Under the pieces are notes generated by a model that worked only from the letters and a program-made list of their open reading frames with translations, was not told the DNA's origin and did not search any database. A stretch of 64,000 nucleotides of DNA from Bradyrhizobium sp. BTAi1 (lineage in GTDB: Bacteria > Pseudomonadota > Alphaproteobacteria > Rhizobiales > Xanthobacteraceae): the NCBI RefSeq assembly GCF_000015165.1, contig NC_009485.1:2520001-2584000 (forward strand). The letters are read 5' to 3'. Positions 44,632 through 54,184 of the stretch are shown here, one piece after another. Positions within the stretch are counted from its first letter, which is position 1, and the number at the start of each line of letters is the position of its first letter. The translations under genes were made by a program, and so were the position numbers.

Positions 44632-46557
44632 TCAGGCGAGCTTGACCACCTCGGCGGTGTAGTCCTTGCCGAGCGCCTCGAACACCTTGCGGACGATGCC
44701 CTTGGCGTCGAGGCCGGCGCGGGCGTACATCGCGGCCGGCGTGTCGTGGTCCTGGAACTCGTCCGGCAGCACCATCGAGCGCATCTTCAGGCCGCCGTCG
44801 AGCATGCCCTGGTCGGCCAGGTACTGCATGACATGCGAGCCGAAGCCGCCGATCGAGCCTTCTTCGATTGTGATCAGGATCTCGTGCTCGCGGGCCAGCT
44901 TTAGCACCAGCTCCTCGTCGAGCGGCTTCATGAAGCGCGCATCGGCGATCGAGGCCGACAGGCCGTGGGCAGCGAGCTCGTCGGCCGCCTTCTCGCACTC
45001 GGCGAGGCGGGTGCCGAAGGAGAGCAGGGCGACCTGCTTGCCCTGGCGGATCATGCGACCCTTGCCGATCGGCAGGGGCACGCCGACTTCCGGCATCTCG
45101 ACGCCGCGGCCTTCGCCGCGCGGATAGCGCACCGAGCTCGGCCGGTCGTTGATCGCGACCTGGGTCGCCACCATGTGCACGAGCTCGGCCTCGTCGGAGG
45201 CCGCCATGATCACCATGTTCGGCAGGCAGCCGAGATAGGCGTTGTCGAACGAGCCGGCGTGGGTGGCGCCGTCGGCGCCGACCAAGCCGGCGCGGTCGAT
45301 CGCGAAGCGGACCGGCAGGCTCTGGATGCAGACGTCATGCACGATCTGGTCGTAGCCGCGCTGCAGGAAGGTCGAGTAGATCGCGCAGAACGGCTTGAAG
45401 CCTTCAGCCGCCAGGCCGGCCGCGAAGGTCACCGCATGCTGCTCGGCGATGCCCACATCGAAGGTGCGCTTCGGGAACGCCTTGGCGAAGATGTCGATGC
45501 CGGTGCCCGAGGGCATCGCGGCGGTGATGCCGACGACCTTGTCGTCCTTCTCGGCTTCCTTGACCAGGCTTTGGCCGAACACGTTCTGATAGGCCGGCGC
45601 ATTCGGCTTGGCCTTGGCCTGGGTGCCGGTGGCGACGTCGAACTTGACGACGGCATGATACTTGTCGGCGGACGCTTCTGCCGGCGGATAGCCCTTGCCC
45701 TTCTGGGTCACGACATGGACCAGGATCGGGCCGGTCTCCATGTCACGGACGTTCTTCAGCACCGGCAGCAGGTGGTCGAGATTGTGGCCGTCGATCGGGC
45801 CGACATAATAGAAGCCGAGCTCCTCGAACAGCGTGCCGCCGTCCATCATGAAGCCGCGGGAATACTCCTCGACGCGGCTGGCGCGGTTGGCGATCACCTT
45901 GGGCAGATGCTGGCCGAGCTGCTTGGCCGCATCGCGCAGGGTGCGATAGGTCTTGCCCGAGTACAGGCGCGACAGATAGGCCGACATCGCGCCGACCGGC
46001 GGCGCAATCGACATGTCGTTGTCGTTGAGGATCACGATCAGGCGGGAATTCATCGCGCCGGCATTGTTCATGGCCTCATAGGCCATGCCGGCGGACATCG
46101 CGCCGTCGCCGATCACGGCGATCACATTATTCTTGCCGCCCGACAGATCGCGGGCCACCGCCATGCCGAGGCCGGCGGAAATCGAGGTCGAGGAGTGCGC
46201 GGCGCCGAACGGATCGTAATCGCTCTCGGTGCGCTTGGTGAAGCCCGAGAGGCCGCCGCCGGTGCGCAGGGTCCGGATCCGGTCGCGGCGACCGGTCAGG
46301 ATCTTGTGCGGATAGGCCTGGTGGCCGACGTCCCAGATCAGCCGATCGCGCGGGGTGTCGAATACATAATGGATGGCGGTGGTCAGCTCGACCACGCCCA
46401 GACCCGCGCCAAAGTGGCCGCCGGTCACCGAGACCGCATCGATGGTCTCCTGGCGCAGTTCATCAGCGACCTGCCGGACCTGCTCGACCTTCAGCCGGCG
46501 CAGATCTTCCGGAGTCTTGATGGTGTCGAGAAGCGGCGTCTTACTAAATGTGGTCAC
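44632..46557 (-). CDS. dxs: 1-deoxy-D-xylulose-5-phosphate synthase
   Basis: A 641-residue thiamine diphosphate enzyme that condenses pyruvate and glyceraldehyde 3-phosphate to DXP, the first step of the MEP isoprenoid pathway. Visible are [29 protein letters not shown], the ThDP motif [35 protein letters not shown] with the catalytic Glu, and [19 protein letters not shown]. Length and motifs are standard. The neighbours xseB (upstream, about 950 bp away) and tlyA recur near dxs in this group. Confidence 0.95.
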   Translation of the reverse strand: MTTFSKTPLLDTIKTPEDLRRLKVEQVRQVADELRQETIDAVSVTGGHFGAGLGVVELTTAIHYVFDTPRDRLIWDVGHQAYPHKILTGRRDRIRTLRTGGGLSGFTKRTESDYDPFGAAHSSTSISAGLGMAVARDLSGGKNNVIAVIGDGAMSAGMAYEAMNNAGAMNSRLIVILNDNDMSIAPPVGAMSAYLSRLYSGKTYRTLRDAAKQLGQHLPKVIANRASRVEEYSRGFMMDGGTLFEELGFYYVGPIDGHNLDHLLPVLKNVRDMETGPILVHVVTQKGKGYPPAEASADKYHAVVKFDVATGTQAKAKPNAPAYQNVFGQSLVKEAEKDDKVVGITAAMPSGTGIDIFAKAFPKRTFDVGIAEQHAVTFAAGLAAEGFKPFCAIYSTFLQRGYDQIVHDVCIQSLPVRFAIDRAGLVGADGATHAGSFDNAYLGCLPNMVIMAASDEAELVHMVATQVAINDRPSSVRYPRGEGRGVEMPEVGVPLPIGKGRMIRQGKQVALLSFGTRLAECEKAADELAAHGLSASIADARFMKPLDEELVLKLAREHEILITIEEGSIGGFGSHVMQYLADQGMLDGGLKMRSMVLPDEFQDHDTPAAMYARAGLDAKGIVRKVFEALGKDYTAEVVKLA

Positions 46558-47512
46558 GGTGACATTCCAATTTTGCAGGTCGGGTTCAAGGGCCGACGTC
46601 TGAGAGGTTCATCGTAACGGGCGGCGAAACCTGGTGTCTTGAAGGTCACATCCGCGCGGATCGAAGCCGCAGACCGGAGCCTAGCCGGCCTTTAGATCGA
46701 TCTATGTGATGTAAGTCACTCTTGGTGGCCTTGCCGTCCTCGTTTGTCGCCCAAGCTCGCCAAGTTGTTCAGCCAAGTCAGTTTTGCTAGCTCTTGCAAG
46801 TGCTTGGCTCCAATCGTCGGAGGAGAATGAGCACTTCCAAAAACCCGCATTTGCGAGAAGCTTTACACCAAAGCGCGTCTTAAAGCCAACCCGGCGGAAG
46901 ATGGCAAGCCCGCAAACGGTTCCGTGGCGTCAAATCTCAACCCCGGAGGCCCACGGCGGTTCCCTTGCACTGCTCAAATCGCTGGCAGACGCGGCCCCGA
47001 AATAGACCGGAGAGGCAAGCCCGGTCCAGGCTTTTTCCCGTGATGCAGAATCCGTCATGGCCGCAATCGGCAGCGCTGCGGCGGGATGAGCCATGCGTTC
47101 GCGTCAGGGGAGTCGTCCGCAAACCATCATGAAGTCGTCATCGGCATGCGGCCTTTCATTGGCCATCACGAATGCGACGTGCGCGCGAAAACGCCTTGCT
47201 CAAGGCAGCGTGGGCGCCGGCCCGGTGATCGCGGACTGAACCTGAAGAGCTCATCACGCCGTTGCTGTCGTGGCGATCGATCCCGCCCACCTGCGGGTAT
47301 GACGGCGATCAAGGGGCGCCGGTTCCGCAGCAATCGTCGCGACGCGAAGCAGAAGCCGTCGCGGAATAACGTTAATGGAGTCCTGATGAGAAATACGGCT
47401 GAGATGCACGACCGGCAGGCGGTTCGCCCCTTGGTCTCGCTGCGGACCCCGACGCGAAATATTTTTTGACCTTAACCCGGCCAATGAGGTCAGGGGGCCG
47501 GTGTGACCGCCG
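46558..47512. other. Long intergenic region upstream of dxs
   Basis: About 955 bases without a convincing gene. A 73-codon frame (46784-47005) and a very short one beginning at the ATG near 46827 behind ggagg lack family features. The sequence is less GC-rich near 46680-46900. The dxs promoter must lie here, and a small RNA could be hidden, but I see no diagnostic structure. Confidence 0.4.
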
Positions 47513-47764
47513 CTATTGGACGTCCAGCGGGGCAACTCCCGTCGCCCGCCCGCTGGCGTCGGTCGTGATCTTCTCGACCCTCGCCTCGGCTTGGCGCAAC
47601 AGCTCCTCGCAGCGACGCTTCAGCGCCTCGCCGCGCTCATAGATCGCCACCGACTCCTCGAGCGGCACCTTGCCGTCCTCGAGCCGCTTCACGATCGATT
47701 CCAGCTCCTCGATCGCGCGCTCGAACGACAGCTTCTTGACGTCGGTTACGGTGTTGTCCGCCAT
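47513..47764 (-). CDS. xseB: Exodeoxyribonuclease VII small subunit
   Basis: An 83-residue XseB, which binds XseA to form the single-strand-specific exonuclease VII. The family core is SFERAIEELESIVKRLEDGKVPLEESVAIYERG in words (ELESIVKRLEDG, PLEESVAIYERG), followed by a helical LKRRCEELLRQAEARVEKI tail. ATG 47764 (MADNTVTD) is chosen; upstream residues would cross the spacer from the deacetylase gene. xseA is not in the window. Confidence 0.93.
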   Translation of the reverse strand: MADNTVTDVKKLSFERAIEELESIVKRLEDGKVPLEESVAIYERGEALKRRCEELLRQAEARVEKITTDASGRATGVAPLDVQ

Positions 47765-47864
47765 GCGGGTTCCCTGCAGATCACTCAACTCCGGGGCCGT
47801 GCTTTTACACGCCGGTCATGGCTCTGTCAGGTCCTGCCGGCGTCGATCGGCTGGAACCTGGGGA

Positions 47865-48794
47865 TTACGCCCCGGTCAGCGCGGCAACGTGGGCGGAGAC
47901 GGATTCCTTCAGTCCCTGAAGGTCATAGCCGCCCTCCAGGACCGAAACGACGCGGCCGCCGGCGCATTTGTCGGCGAGATCCATCAGCTTGCGCGTCACC
48001 CAGCCGAAATCTTCGGCCCTGAGATTCAGAGATGCGAGTGGGTCGCGATAATGGGCGTCGAAGCCGGCCGAGATGATCACGAGCTCCGGGCTGAACTTGG
48101 TCAGCTGCGGCAGGATCAGGTTTTCGAAGGCGGAGCGGAACTCCAGGCTGCCATCGTCGGAGGCGAGCGGCGCGTTGACGATGGTGTCGTGCTCGCCGCG
48201 CTCGCCGCGGGCGCCGGTGCCCGGGAACAGCGGCATCTGGTGGGTCGAGCAGTACATCACGCTCTTGTCGGCCCAGAAGATGTCCTGGGTGCCGTTGCCG
48301 TGATGGACGTCGAAATCGATGATGGCGGCGCGCTCGATCCCGAAGGTGCGCTGGGCGTAGCGGGCGGCGATCGCGACATTGTCGAAGAAGCAGAAGCCCA
48401 TCGGCTTGGCGATCTCGGCATGGTGGCCGGGCGGGCGCACCGCCACGAAGGCATTGCGGTGGCGGCCGGACATCACTGATTCGGTCGCAGCCACGGCCCC
48501 GCCGACGCCGCGCATCACCGCTTCCCAGGTGCCTGGCGACATCGAGGTGTCGCCGTCGAGATAGATGATCCCCGAGGTCGGCGCCATCTGGCGCAATTCG
48601 GTGACGTAATGCTCATTGTGGCAGAGCAAAGCGAGCGCGATGTCCGCTTCCGGGGCCTCGTCGCGATCCAGCAGGGCGAAGCGTTCCTCGGTCAGGGCTT
48701 CTTCCACGGCGCGCAGGCGATCGGCACGCTCGGGGTGTCCGGAGGGCGTCGCATGATCGAGGCAGGCTTCGTGAGAAAGATACAGCGTCGACAT
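47865..48794 (-). CDS. Histone deacetylase-family protein
   Basis: A 309-residue member of the class II HDAC/acetoin-utilisation/acetylpolyamine amidohydrolase superfamily. It begins TLYLSHEACLDHATPSGHPERADRL; catalytic parts are AVRPPGHHAEIAKPMGFCFFDNVAIAARYA with paired His, DFDVHHGNGTQDIFW with zinc Asp/His, and IISAGFDAHYRDPLASLNL with the second zinc Asp. The substrate may be a polyamine, acetoin or an acyl-protein. ATG 48794 chosen. It precedes xseB on the same strand. Confidence 0.9.
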   Translation of the reverse strand: MSTLYLSHEACLDHATPSGHPERADRLRAVEEALTEERFALLDRDEAPEADIALALLCHNEHYVTELRQMAPTSGIIYLDGDTSMSPGTWEAVMRGVGGAVAATESVMSGRHRNAFVAVRPPGHHAEIAKPMGFCFFDNVAIAARYAQRTFGIERAAIIDFDVHHGNGTQDIFWADKSVMYCSTHQMPLFPGTGARGERGEHDTIVNAPLASDDGSLEFRSAFENLILPQLTKFSPELVIISAGFDAHYRDPLASLNLRAEDFGWVTRKLMDLADKCAGGRVVSVLEGGYDLQGLKESVSAHVAALTGA

Positions 48795-48851
48795 TGGGCT
48801 CTGCCACTCGCGCGTTACGGGAATGCCCAATCTATGCGCTGAACGCAGCCT

Positions 48852-48888
48852 CGGAAAGGGCCCTGACGGCGACAGGGCCCGGTTTCCG
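48852..48888 (-). terminator. Intrinsic terminator hairpin after the 5'-nucleotidase gene
   Basis: gggccctg (48858-48865) pairs with cagggccc (48873-48880), and outer cggaaa/tttccg words lengthen the stem. On the minus strand it lies just after the stop at 48906. Confidence 0.7.
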
Positions 48889-48905
48889 CGCGGTTCGACC
48901 GGACT

Positions 48906-50573
48906 TCACTGCGCCCTGTTGAGAATGCGATCGCGCGGCGGCGGAGCGAGCGGGCTGTTCGCCTTGAGATAAGCGAACAGCGCCTCGTCGTCATAGGGAC
49001 CGACGACCGGATCGCGGCCCCCTTTGAAGGCGGTGAAGCCGTCGCCGCCGAGCGCGAGATAGGTGTTGAGGGTGACGCGATAGGATGCGGCGGGATCGAC
49101 CGGCTTGCCGGCCAGCATCATGCTGGCGGCATCGACGCGCCCCCCGGCCGGCTGTTTGGGATCGAACGCATAGCTGAACCCGTTCGAGATCTGCAGAATG
49201 CGCGGCCTTGCGGGATCGAGCCATTGCTGCTCCAGCGCCGCCTTGATCTCGGCGCCGGTCAGGGTGACCGTCATCAGCTGGTTGCGGAAGGGCTGGCTGG
49301 CAAACACGTCGGCATAGGTCACCGCGCCGTCGTCGCGACGGGCGAGATCGGTGCGGATGCCGCCGGGATTGGTCATCGCGATGACGGCGCCGCCCTTGGC
49401 GGTTGCGGCGAGCTGGGCATCGGCGATGACGTCGCCGAGCGCGCTTTCGCCCGCTCCATTCGGCACCCGTGAGAGCGGCTGTGCGATGGATCCGGCCGGC
49501 CGATTGGCGATCGGCGCGGCGACCTTCTCGTAGGCGTCGATCAGCGCGGTCTGCGCCGGGTCCTTCGGCAGCGTGGTGTCGACCACGATATTGGTCGCGG
49601 TGGCGCTGACCACGTCGCGCGTGGTGCGGTCGAGCTTGACGTCGATCGCGGTCACCAGCGTGCCGAACTTGTCGGCCGAGGTGACGAGGCGCTTGTCGAT
49701 GGTGCAGACATAGGCCTGGTGGGTATGGCCGGAGATGATGATGTCGACCGCGCTGTCGAGGTCCTTGACGATGTCGACGATCGGCCCGGACAGGCCCGGG
49801 CACTCGTTCATGCCGCCGGACGGCCAGCCGCCCTCGTGAATCAGCACGACGATGGCCTGCACGCCCTTTGCCTTCAGCTCCGGGATCAGGGCGTTGATGC
49901 TCTCGGCCTCGTTGCGGAAATCGAGCCCGGCCGCGCTCGCCGGCGAGATGATCCCGGCGGTGGCTTTCAACGTCAGCCCGATGAAGGCGACGGGAATATC
50001 CTCGAAGGTGCGGATCTCGTAGGGCGGAAACACCGTCTTGTCGGTGCCGGCGAGAAATGTCGACGCGGCGAGATAGTGGAATTTGGCGCCGGTGAAGCGC
50101 TGTGGCCCGCGGCAGCCCTCAGTCGGATGACAGCCGCCATTCTGCATGCGCAGCAATTCGTCCTTGCCCTCGTCGAACTCGTGATTGCCGACGGCCGACA
50201 AAGCCAGCCCCATCTCCGACATCGCTTCGATGGTCGGCTCGTCGTGGAACATCGCCGACAGGAACGGGCTGGCGCCGATGAGGTCGCCGGCCGACACGAA
50301 GATCGTGTTCGGCTGGCCGTCGGACAACAGCTTCACCAGGCTCGCCATGTGCTCGGCACCGCCGGCCGGGACCATGCTGGTCTTGGCCGGGTCCGCAGGA
50401 TCGGCGACTCGGATGCCGGCCGGCGGCGGCTTGAGATTGCCGTGGAAGTCGTTGATGGCCAGGATGCGCAGCGACACCGGCTCATCCTCGGCATGGACGG
50501 GCAGGGCGGCAAGGCCAGCGGCGGTGAGGGCGGCGACGAGGCAGGCGGCGAGAACGCGGCTGAGACGACTCAT
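48906..50573 (-). CDS. Bifunctional UDP-sugar hydrolase/5'-nucleotidase (secreted)
   Basis: A 555-residue periplasmic 5'-nucleotidase of the UshA family, releasing phosphate from nucleotides. A signal peptide ends near AALPVHAEDE. The metallophosphatase domain has LRILAINDFHGNL with D-x-H, VSAGDLIGASPF, VGNHEFDEG (GNHE) and ISGHTHQAY (GHxH). The C-terminal domain binds substrate (ALEQQWLDPARP, NGFSYAFDPKQP). ATG 50573 is chosen; the long upstream frame runs through the MBL promoter. Divergent from the beta-lactamase gene. Confidence 0.91.
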   Translation of the reverse strand: MSRLSRVLAACLVAALTAAGLAALPVHAEDEPVSLRILAINDFHGNLKPPPAGIRVADPADPAKTSMVPAGGAEHMASLVKLLSDGQPNTIFVSAGDLIGASPFLSAMFHDEPTIEAMSEMGLALSAVGNHEFDEGKDELLRMQNGGCHPTEGCRGPQRFTGAKFHYLAASTFLAGTDKTVFPPYEIRTFEDIPVAFIGLTLKATAGIISPASAAGLDFRNEAESINALIPELKAKGVQAIVVLIHEGGWPSGGMNECPGLSGPIVDIVKDLDSAVDIIISGHTHQAYVCTIDKRLVTSADKFGTLVTAIDVKLDRTTRDVVSATATNIVVDTTLPKDPAQTALIDAYEKVAAPIANRPAGSIAQPLSRVPNGAGESALGDVIADAQLAATAKGGAVIAMTNPGGIRTDLARRDDGAVTYADVFASQPFRNQLMTVTLTGAEIKAALEQQWLDPARPRILQISNGFSYAFDPKQPAGGRVDAASMMLAGKPVDPAASYRVTLNTYLALGGDGFTAFKGGRDPVVGPYDDEALFAYLKANSPLAPPPRDRILNRAQ

Positions 50574-50691
50574 GGCAGGATCACGTGTGATGCAGGGCGG
50601 CGGCGAGGTGCGATTGCCCCGCCATGGCGGCAATGACATAAGACAAAACAGATAAAACCAGAACAATGATACCGGGCAATCCGGGGAGGGT

Positions 50692-51582
50692 ATGATGAAA
50701 AGAATGCTGCTGCTCGTGGCGACCTTGTCGCTGGCCGCTGGCTCTGCTGCAGCGCAATCGCTGCCGGACCTGATGAAGCAGATGATCGCGGCGTGGAATA
50801 AGCCGACCGAGCCGTTCAAGGTGATCGACAATATCTATTATGTCGGCACAAACGGGCTCGCCTCCTATCTGATCACGACGCCGCAGGGGCACATCCTGAT
50901 CGATACGGTGATGCCGGAATCCACCGCGCAGATCGAGGCCAGCATCGCCAAGCTCGGCTTCAAGGTCGCCGACATCAAATACATCCTCAACACCCACGCC
51001 CATATCGACCATACCGGCGGGCTCGCGCAGATCAAGCAGGAGACCGGCGCGCAGATGGTGGCGGGCGCCAAGGACGTGCCGCTGCTCGAAGGCGGCTTCT
51101 ATCCGGGGCGTGAGCAGGAGAGCCATTTGAACTTCCCGCCGGTCAAGGTCGACCGCGCCGTGCATGAAGGCGACACCGTCACGCTCGGCGGCGTCACCTT
51201 GACCGCGCATGAGACGCCCGGTCATTCGCCGGGCTGCACCAGCTGGACCACCGATGTGAAGGACGGCGAGGCCACCCGCAGCGTCATCTTCTTCTGCAGC
51301 GCCACGGTGGCGCTCAACCAGCTGGTGGGCCGGCCGACCTATCCCGGCATCGTCGACGACTACAAGAAGACCTATGCCTGGGCGAAGACGGTGCATCCGG
51401 ACATTCTGCTCGCGCCGCATCCGGAGATGTTCGACTTGGCCGCCAAGCGGGCGAAGATCGCCGAGGGCGGGCCGAACCCGTTCGTCCGGCCGGGCGAGTT
51501 CAACGCCTACCTCGACAGGCTCGAGACGCAGTTCAACGAGGGCCTGTCCAAGCAGACAGCGGCGCTGCAAACCGGCAAATAG
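50692..51582 (+). CDS. Subclass B3 metallo-beta-lactamase (BJP-1-like)
   Basis: A 296-residue exported zinc beta-lactamase-fold enzyme. A signal peptide ends near SAAAQ. Zinc ligands of subclass B3 are all visible: NTHAHIDHTGG (HxHxDH), TPGHSPGCTSW and the late PHPEMF His, with the B3 Ser in FFCSATVALN. Long stretches (EPFKVIDNIYYVG, AKLGFKVADIK, AKRA...PNPF) agree with BJP-1 of Bradyrhizobium as I remember it. It should hydrolyse beta-lactams including carbapenems in the periplasm, probably as an intrinsic chromosomal gene. An aggagg-like ggggaggg site precedes the ATG. Confidence 0.88.
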   Translation: MMKRMLLLVATLSLAAGSAAAQSLPDLMKQMIAAWNKPTEPFKVIDNIYYVGTNGLASYLITTPQGHILIDTVMPESTAQIEASIAKLGFKVADIKYILNTHAHIDHTGGLAQIKQETGAQMVAGAKDVPLLEGGFYPGREQESHLNFPPVKVDRAVHEGDTVTLGGVTLTAHETPGHSPGCTSWTTDVKDGEATRSVIFFCSATVALNQLVGRPTYPGIVDDYKKTYAWAKTVHPDILLAPHPEMFDLAAKRAKIAEGGPNPFVRPGEFNAYLDRLETQFNEGLSKQTAALQTGK

Positions 51583-51585
51583 CGT

Positions 51586-52773
51586 TCAGGGGGCGGCGGC
51601 CAGCCGGTCCAGCGTAAAGCCGGAGAGATCGACAAGCGGCGCCTGGCCCAGCGCCATCGCCGCGAGCGCTTCGCCGACGGCCGGCGAATGCTTGAAGCCG
51701 TGGCCCGAGCAGGCCGAGGCATAGATCACCTCGGGGGCGCCGGGATCGCGGTCGATGATGAAGCGCCCGCCGCTGGCATTGGTGTAGAGACAGACCTCGC
51801 TGCGCAGGCATTTAGGGCCGAGATCGGGCACGAACGGGCGGACATAGGTCTCGTAGGTGGCCGCGATCTCGTCCGCGGTGACCTCGCGGCCGACGTGATC
51901 GGGATCGGTCTCGCCGGTCATGACCTCGTTGGCGAGCTTGACGCCGTTGCCGGGCGAGCCGAGCCAGGGAAAGCCGTAGATGTCGGATGCAGCGCCGGCG
52001 CGGCCGGTGACGTCCCAGATGAAGACCGGCGCGTCCGGACCGAAGCGCTGCGGGTTGGACAGGATCTCGAACCAGTACAGCACCTGGCGGGTGATGTGGA
52101 CGCGGCGGCGCAATGGCGCGATCATCTCGGTGATCCACGGGCCGGTGGTGACGATCAGCGTCGTCGCGGAGGTGGTCGTGCCGTCCTCCAGCGTGACGCT
52201 GAGCACGCCGGCCGCGCGGCGGAACGCGGTGACGCGCCGTCCGGTCACGAGCTCCGCGCCATGGCGTGCGGCGACGACAAGCTCGGTGCGCACGCAATCC
52301 TCGACCAGGAGATAGCCGCCCTCGCGATCGAGAAAGGCGCGGTCGCCCGGCGCGGTGGCGAAGGCCGGATAGTCGGCGCGGAGCCGCTCCGCGGAGAGGG
52401 TCTCGCCGTCGACCCCGTGCAGCCGTGCCGCAGCCTCGATATTGGCGAAGAACTGTCCGCTGCTGACGCCGTGCACTGCGCCGCCGTGCTGGCTCGGAAT
52501 GAACAGGCAGCCGCATTGCTGGAACAGGTGGGTGCCGGTCTCGCGCTCCAGTTCGCGCCAGATCTGGTGCGAACGCCGCGCCAGCGGCGTGTAGTCGACG
52601 CCCTCGCCGATCGCGGCGCGGGTGATGCGGGTCTCGCCATGGGTCGAGCCGAAGCGATGCGGCGGCTGGAAGCGGTCGATGCCGAGCACGCGGCGTCCCG
52701 CTTTCGCAAGGTGCAGCATGGCGGCGCTGCCGACCGCGCCGCAGCCGATCACGATCACATCATAATGCGGCAT
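51586..52773 (-). CDS. SolA/monomeric sarcosine oxidase-type FAD oxidase
   Basis: A 395-residue flavoprotein of the monomeric sarcosine oxidase / N-methyltryptophan oxidase family. The dinucleotide fold VIVIGCGAVGSAAMLHLAKAG in words (GCGAVGSAA) starts the protein, with RFGSTHGETRITR near residue 45, GPWITEM and the covalent-flavin Cys in EVCLYTN. The end, ASACSGHGFKHSPAVGEALA, is the conserved FAD contact. It would oxidise an N-methyl amino acid or secondary amine, producing H2O2. It converges on the MBL gene with a gap of only three bases. Confidence 0.9.
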   Translation of the reverse strand: MPHYDVIVIGCGAVGSAAMLHLAKAGRRVLGIDRFQPPHRFGSTHGETRITRAAIGEGVDYTPLARRSHQIWRELERETGTHLFQQCGCLFIPSQHGGAVHGVSSGQFFANIEAAARLHGVDGETLSAERLRADYPAFATAPGDRAFLDREGGYLLVEDCVRTELVVAARHGAELVTGRRVTAFRRAAGVLSVTLEDGTTTSATTLIVTTGPWITEMIAPLRRRVHITRQVLYWFEILSNPQRFGPDAPVFIWDVTGRAGAASDIYGFPWLGSPGNGVKLANEVMTGETDPDHVGREVTADEIAATYETYVRPFVPDLGPKCLRSEVCLYTNASGGRFIIDRDPGAPEVIYASACSGHGFKHSPAVGEALAAMALGQAPLVDLSGFTLDRLAAAP

Positions 52774-52794
52774 CGGCGGCCGGCCTGGCTGCGT

Positions 52795-53556
52795 TCATTT
52801 CTTCTTGCGCGACAGGAATGCCTTGAAGGCGCCGATCGCCTCCTCGGAGGTCATGCGTTCGGCGAACAGATAGCCTTCCTGGTCGATCCGCCGGGTCAAC
52901 TCGTCCGGCGCGGTGCGGATCAGCTTGCGTCCGATCGCCACCGCCTCGGCCGGCAGGCGGCAGATGTCGCGCGCGACCTTCTGCGCCTCGACCTCGGTAT
53001 GCCCCGGGGCCACCACCGTATTGACGAAGCCGGCGATATGCGCGTCCGCCGCCGTCATGGTGCGGCCCATCACCAGCATCGCAAAGGCGCGCTGATAGCC
53101 CATGGTCTGCGGCATCAGCAGGCTCGAGGCGCCTTCGGGCACCAGGCCGAGATGGATGAAGGGCGTCGCGAAGGTCGCGGTCGTCGAGGCCAGCACGTAG
53201 TCGCAGTGGAACAGCATCGTGGTGCCGATGCCGATGGCGACGCCGTCGACCGCGGCGATGATCGGTTTGACGTTGTGGGCCAGCGAATAGAGAAATTTCG
53301 TCGCGGCGGAGGTGCGCATGGCCTCGTTGCCGGCGTTGCCCGCCTGCAGGAAATCCTCGAGGTCGTTGCCGGCGGTGAACACGCCGGAGCCCCCCGTGAT
53401 GATGATGCATCGCACCAGCGGATTGTTCTGCGCGGTATCGATCGCATCGCTCATGCCGAGATACATCGCCTGCGTGATCGCGTTCTTCTTTTCCGGCCGC
53501 CGCAGCTTGATCGTCCGTGTCTCGCCTTCGTCGGTGACGATCAGATGGTCGGTCAT
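52795..53556 (-). CDS. Enoyl-CoA hydratase/isomerase family protein
   Basis: A 253-residue crotonase-fold protein. The oxyanion-hole motifs are TGGSGVFTAGNDLEDFL and VDGVAIGIGTTMLFHCDYVLAS. The catalytic position usually held by a Glu pair is FIHLGLVPEGASSLLMP, where Glu is retained at one place. C-terminal helices complete the trimer contacts. It could act as hydratase or isomerase on a fatty acyl-CoA; the pairing is uncertain. It is 21 bp upstream of the SolA-type gene on the same strand and may be cotranscribed. Confidence 0.87.
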   Translation of the reverse strand: MTDHLIVTDEGETRTIKLRRPEKKNAITQAMYLGMSDAIDTAQNNPLVRCIIITGGSGVFTAGNDLEDFLQAGNAGNEAMRTSAATKFLYSLAHNVKPIIAAVDGVAIGIGTTMLFHCDYVLASTTATFATPFIHLGLVPEGASSLLMPQTMGYQRAFAMLVMGRTMTAADAHIAGFVNTVVAPGHTEVEAQKVARDICRLPAEAVAIGRKLIRTAPDELTRRIDQEGYLFAERMTSEEAIGAFKAFLSRKKK

Positions 53557-53818
53557 GTGGCCCTCGTGCAGGTGTGCCGGCCGCTCCGCTGCGGTCGGTC
53601 GTCTTGGCGTCGTTTCTCGCGACTCAGCCTACATCATTCGCCGCTCGTGCCAAAGGCTGAAGCGGCCATGGACGATAGGACGGATTGCGCGGGAGATCAG
53701 GCACAACCGCTCTTCGACGATGGTGAAGAAGGCGATTTGCATCAGCGTCGTGACTAACGCTTCCCGAAGCCGAAACGAGGCAAGACGGAGCCGCGCCTGG
53801 TCGGCGCGATGTGGCGCG

Positions 53819-54184
53819 TCAACGCGGTCCGTCCGAACGCGGCGGCGCGGGAGTGCGCGGCGCAGCCGGCTGCTGCTGTCGGGCGGCCTCGCGGCGCAGC
53901 GCCTGCTCCAGCACCACGAGCCGCGTCGCCATGCGGGTCAGCTCGTCATGCATCGAGCTCTGAACGCCCTGCACAGCGTGCTGCACCTCGCGCAACGCGT
54001 CGCGCTGGGTCTCCGCCTTGAGCACCCTGAACTCGGTCTCGATCGCGGTCAGGCGCTGGTTGACGGCCTTGATCGCTTCGGCGATCTCCTTCTGCCCTTC
54101 CTGCAGCGCGCGAACATGATCGACCAGCCGCAGATGATCGGTCAGTTCCTCGACCGCCTTGCCGATGTTGCCGCGGCCCGACAT
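53819..54184 (-). CDS. Coiled-coil hypothetical protein
   Basis: A 121-residue protein, mostly a long helix with heptad character (residues about 20-98: EELTDHLRLVDHV, LQEGQKEIAEAIKAV), ending in a Pro/Arg-rich disordered tail. Function unknown. Its start overlaps the stop of the preceding gene by one base (taatg), so the two hypothetical proteins are translationally coupled and probably act together. Confidence 0.68.
   Translation of the reverse strand: MSGRGNIGKAVEELTDHLRLVDHVRALQEGQKEIAEAIKAVNQRLTAIETEFRVLKAETQRDALREVQHAVQGVQSSMHDELTRMATRLVVLEQALRREAARQQQPAAPRTPAPPRSDGPR

Noticed and set aside
44965..46617. 550-codon plus-strand ORF
   Set aside because: Antisense to dxs, whose motifs are unambiguous.
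47086..47469. 127-codon plus-strand ORF upstream of xseB
   Set aside because: No ribosome site, Arg-rich shadow composition and no family feature.
51688..53757. 689-codon plus-strand ORF
   Set aside because: Antisense to the SolA-type oxidase and enoyl-CoA hydratase genes, both of which have clear motifs; shadow composition.
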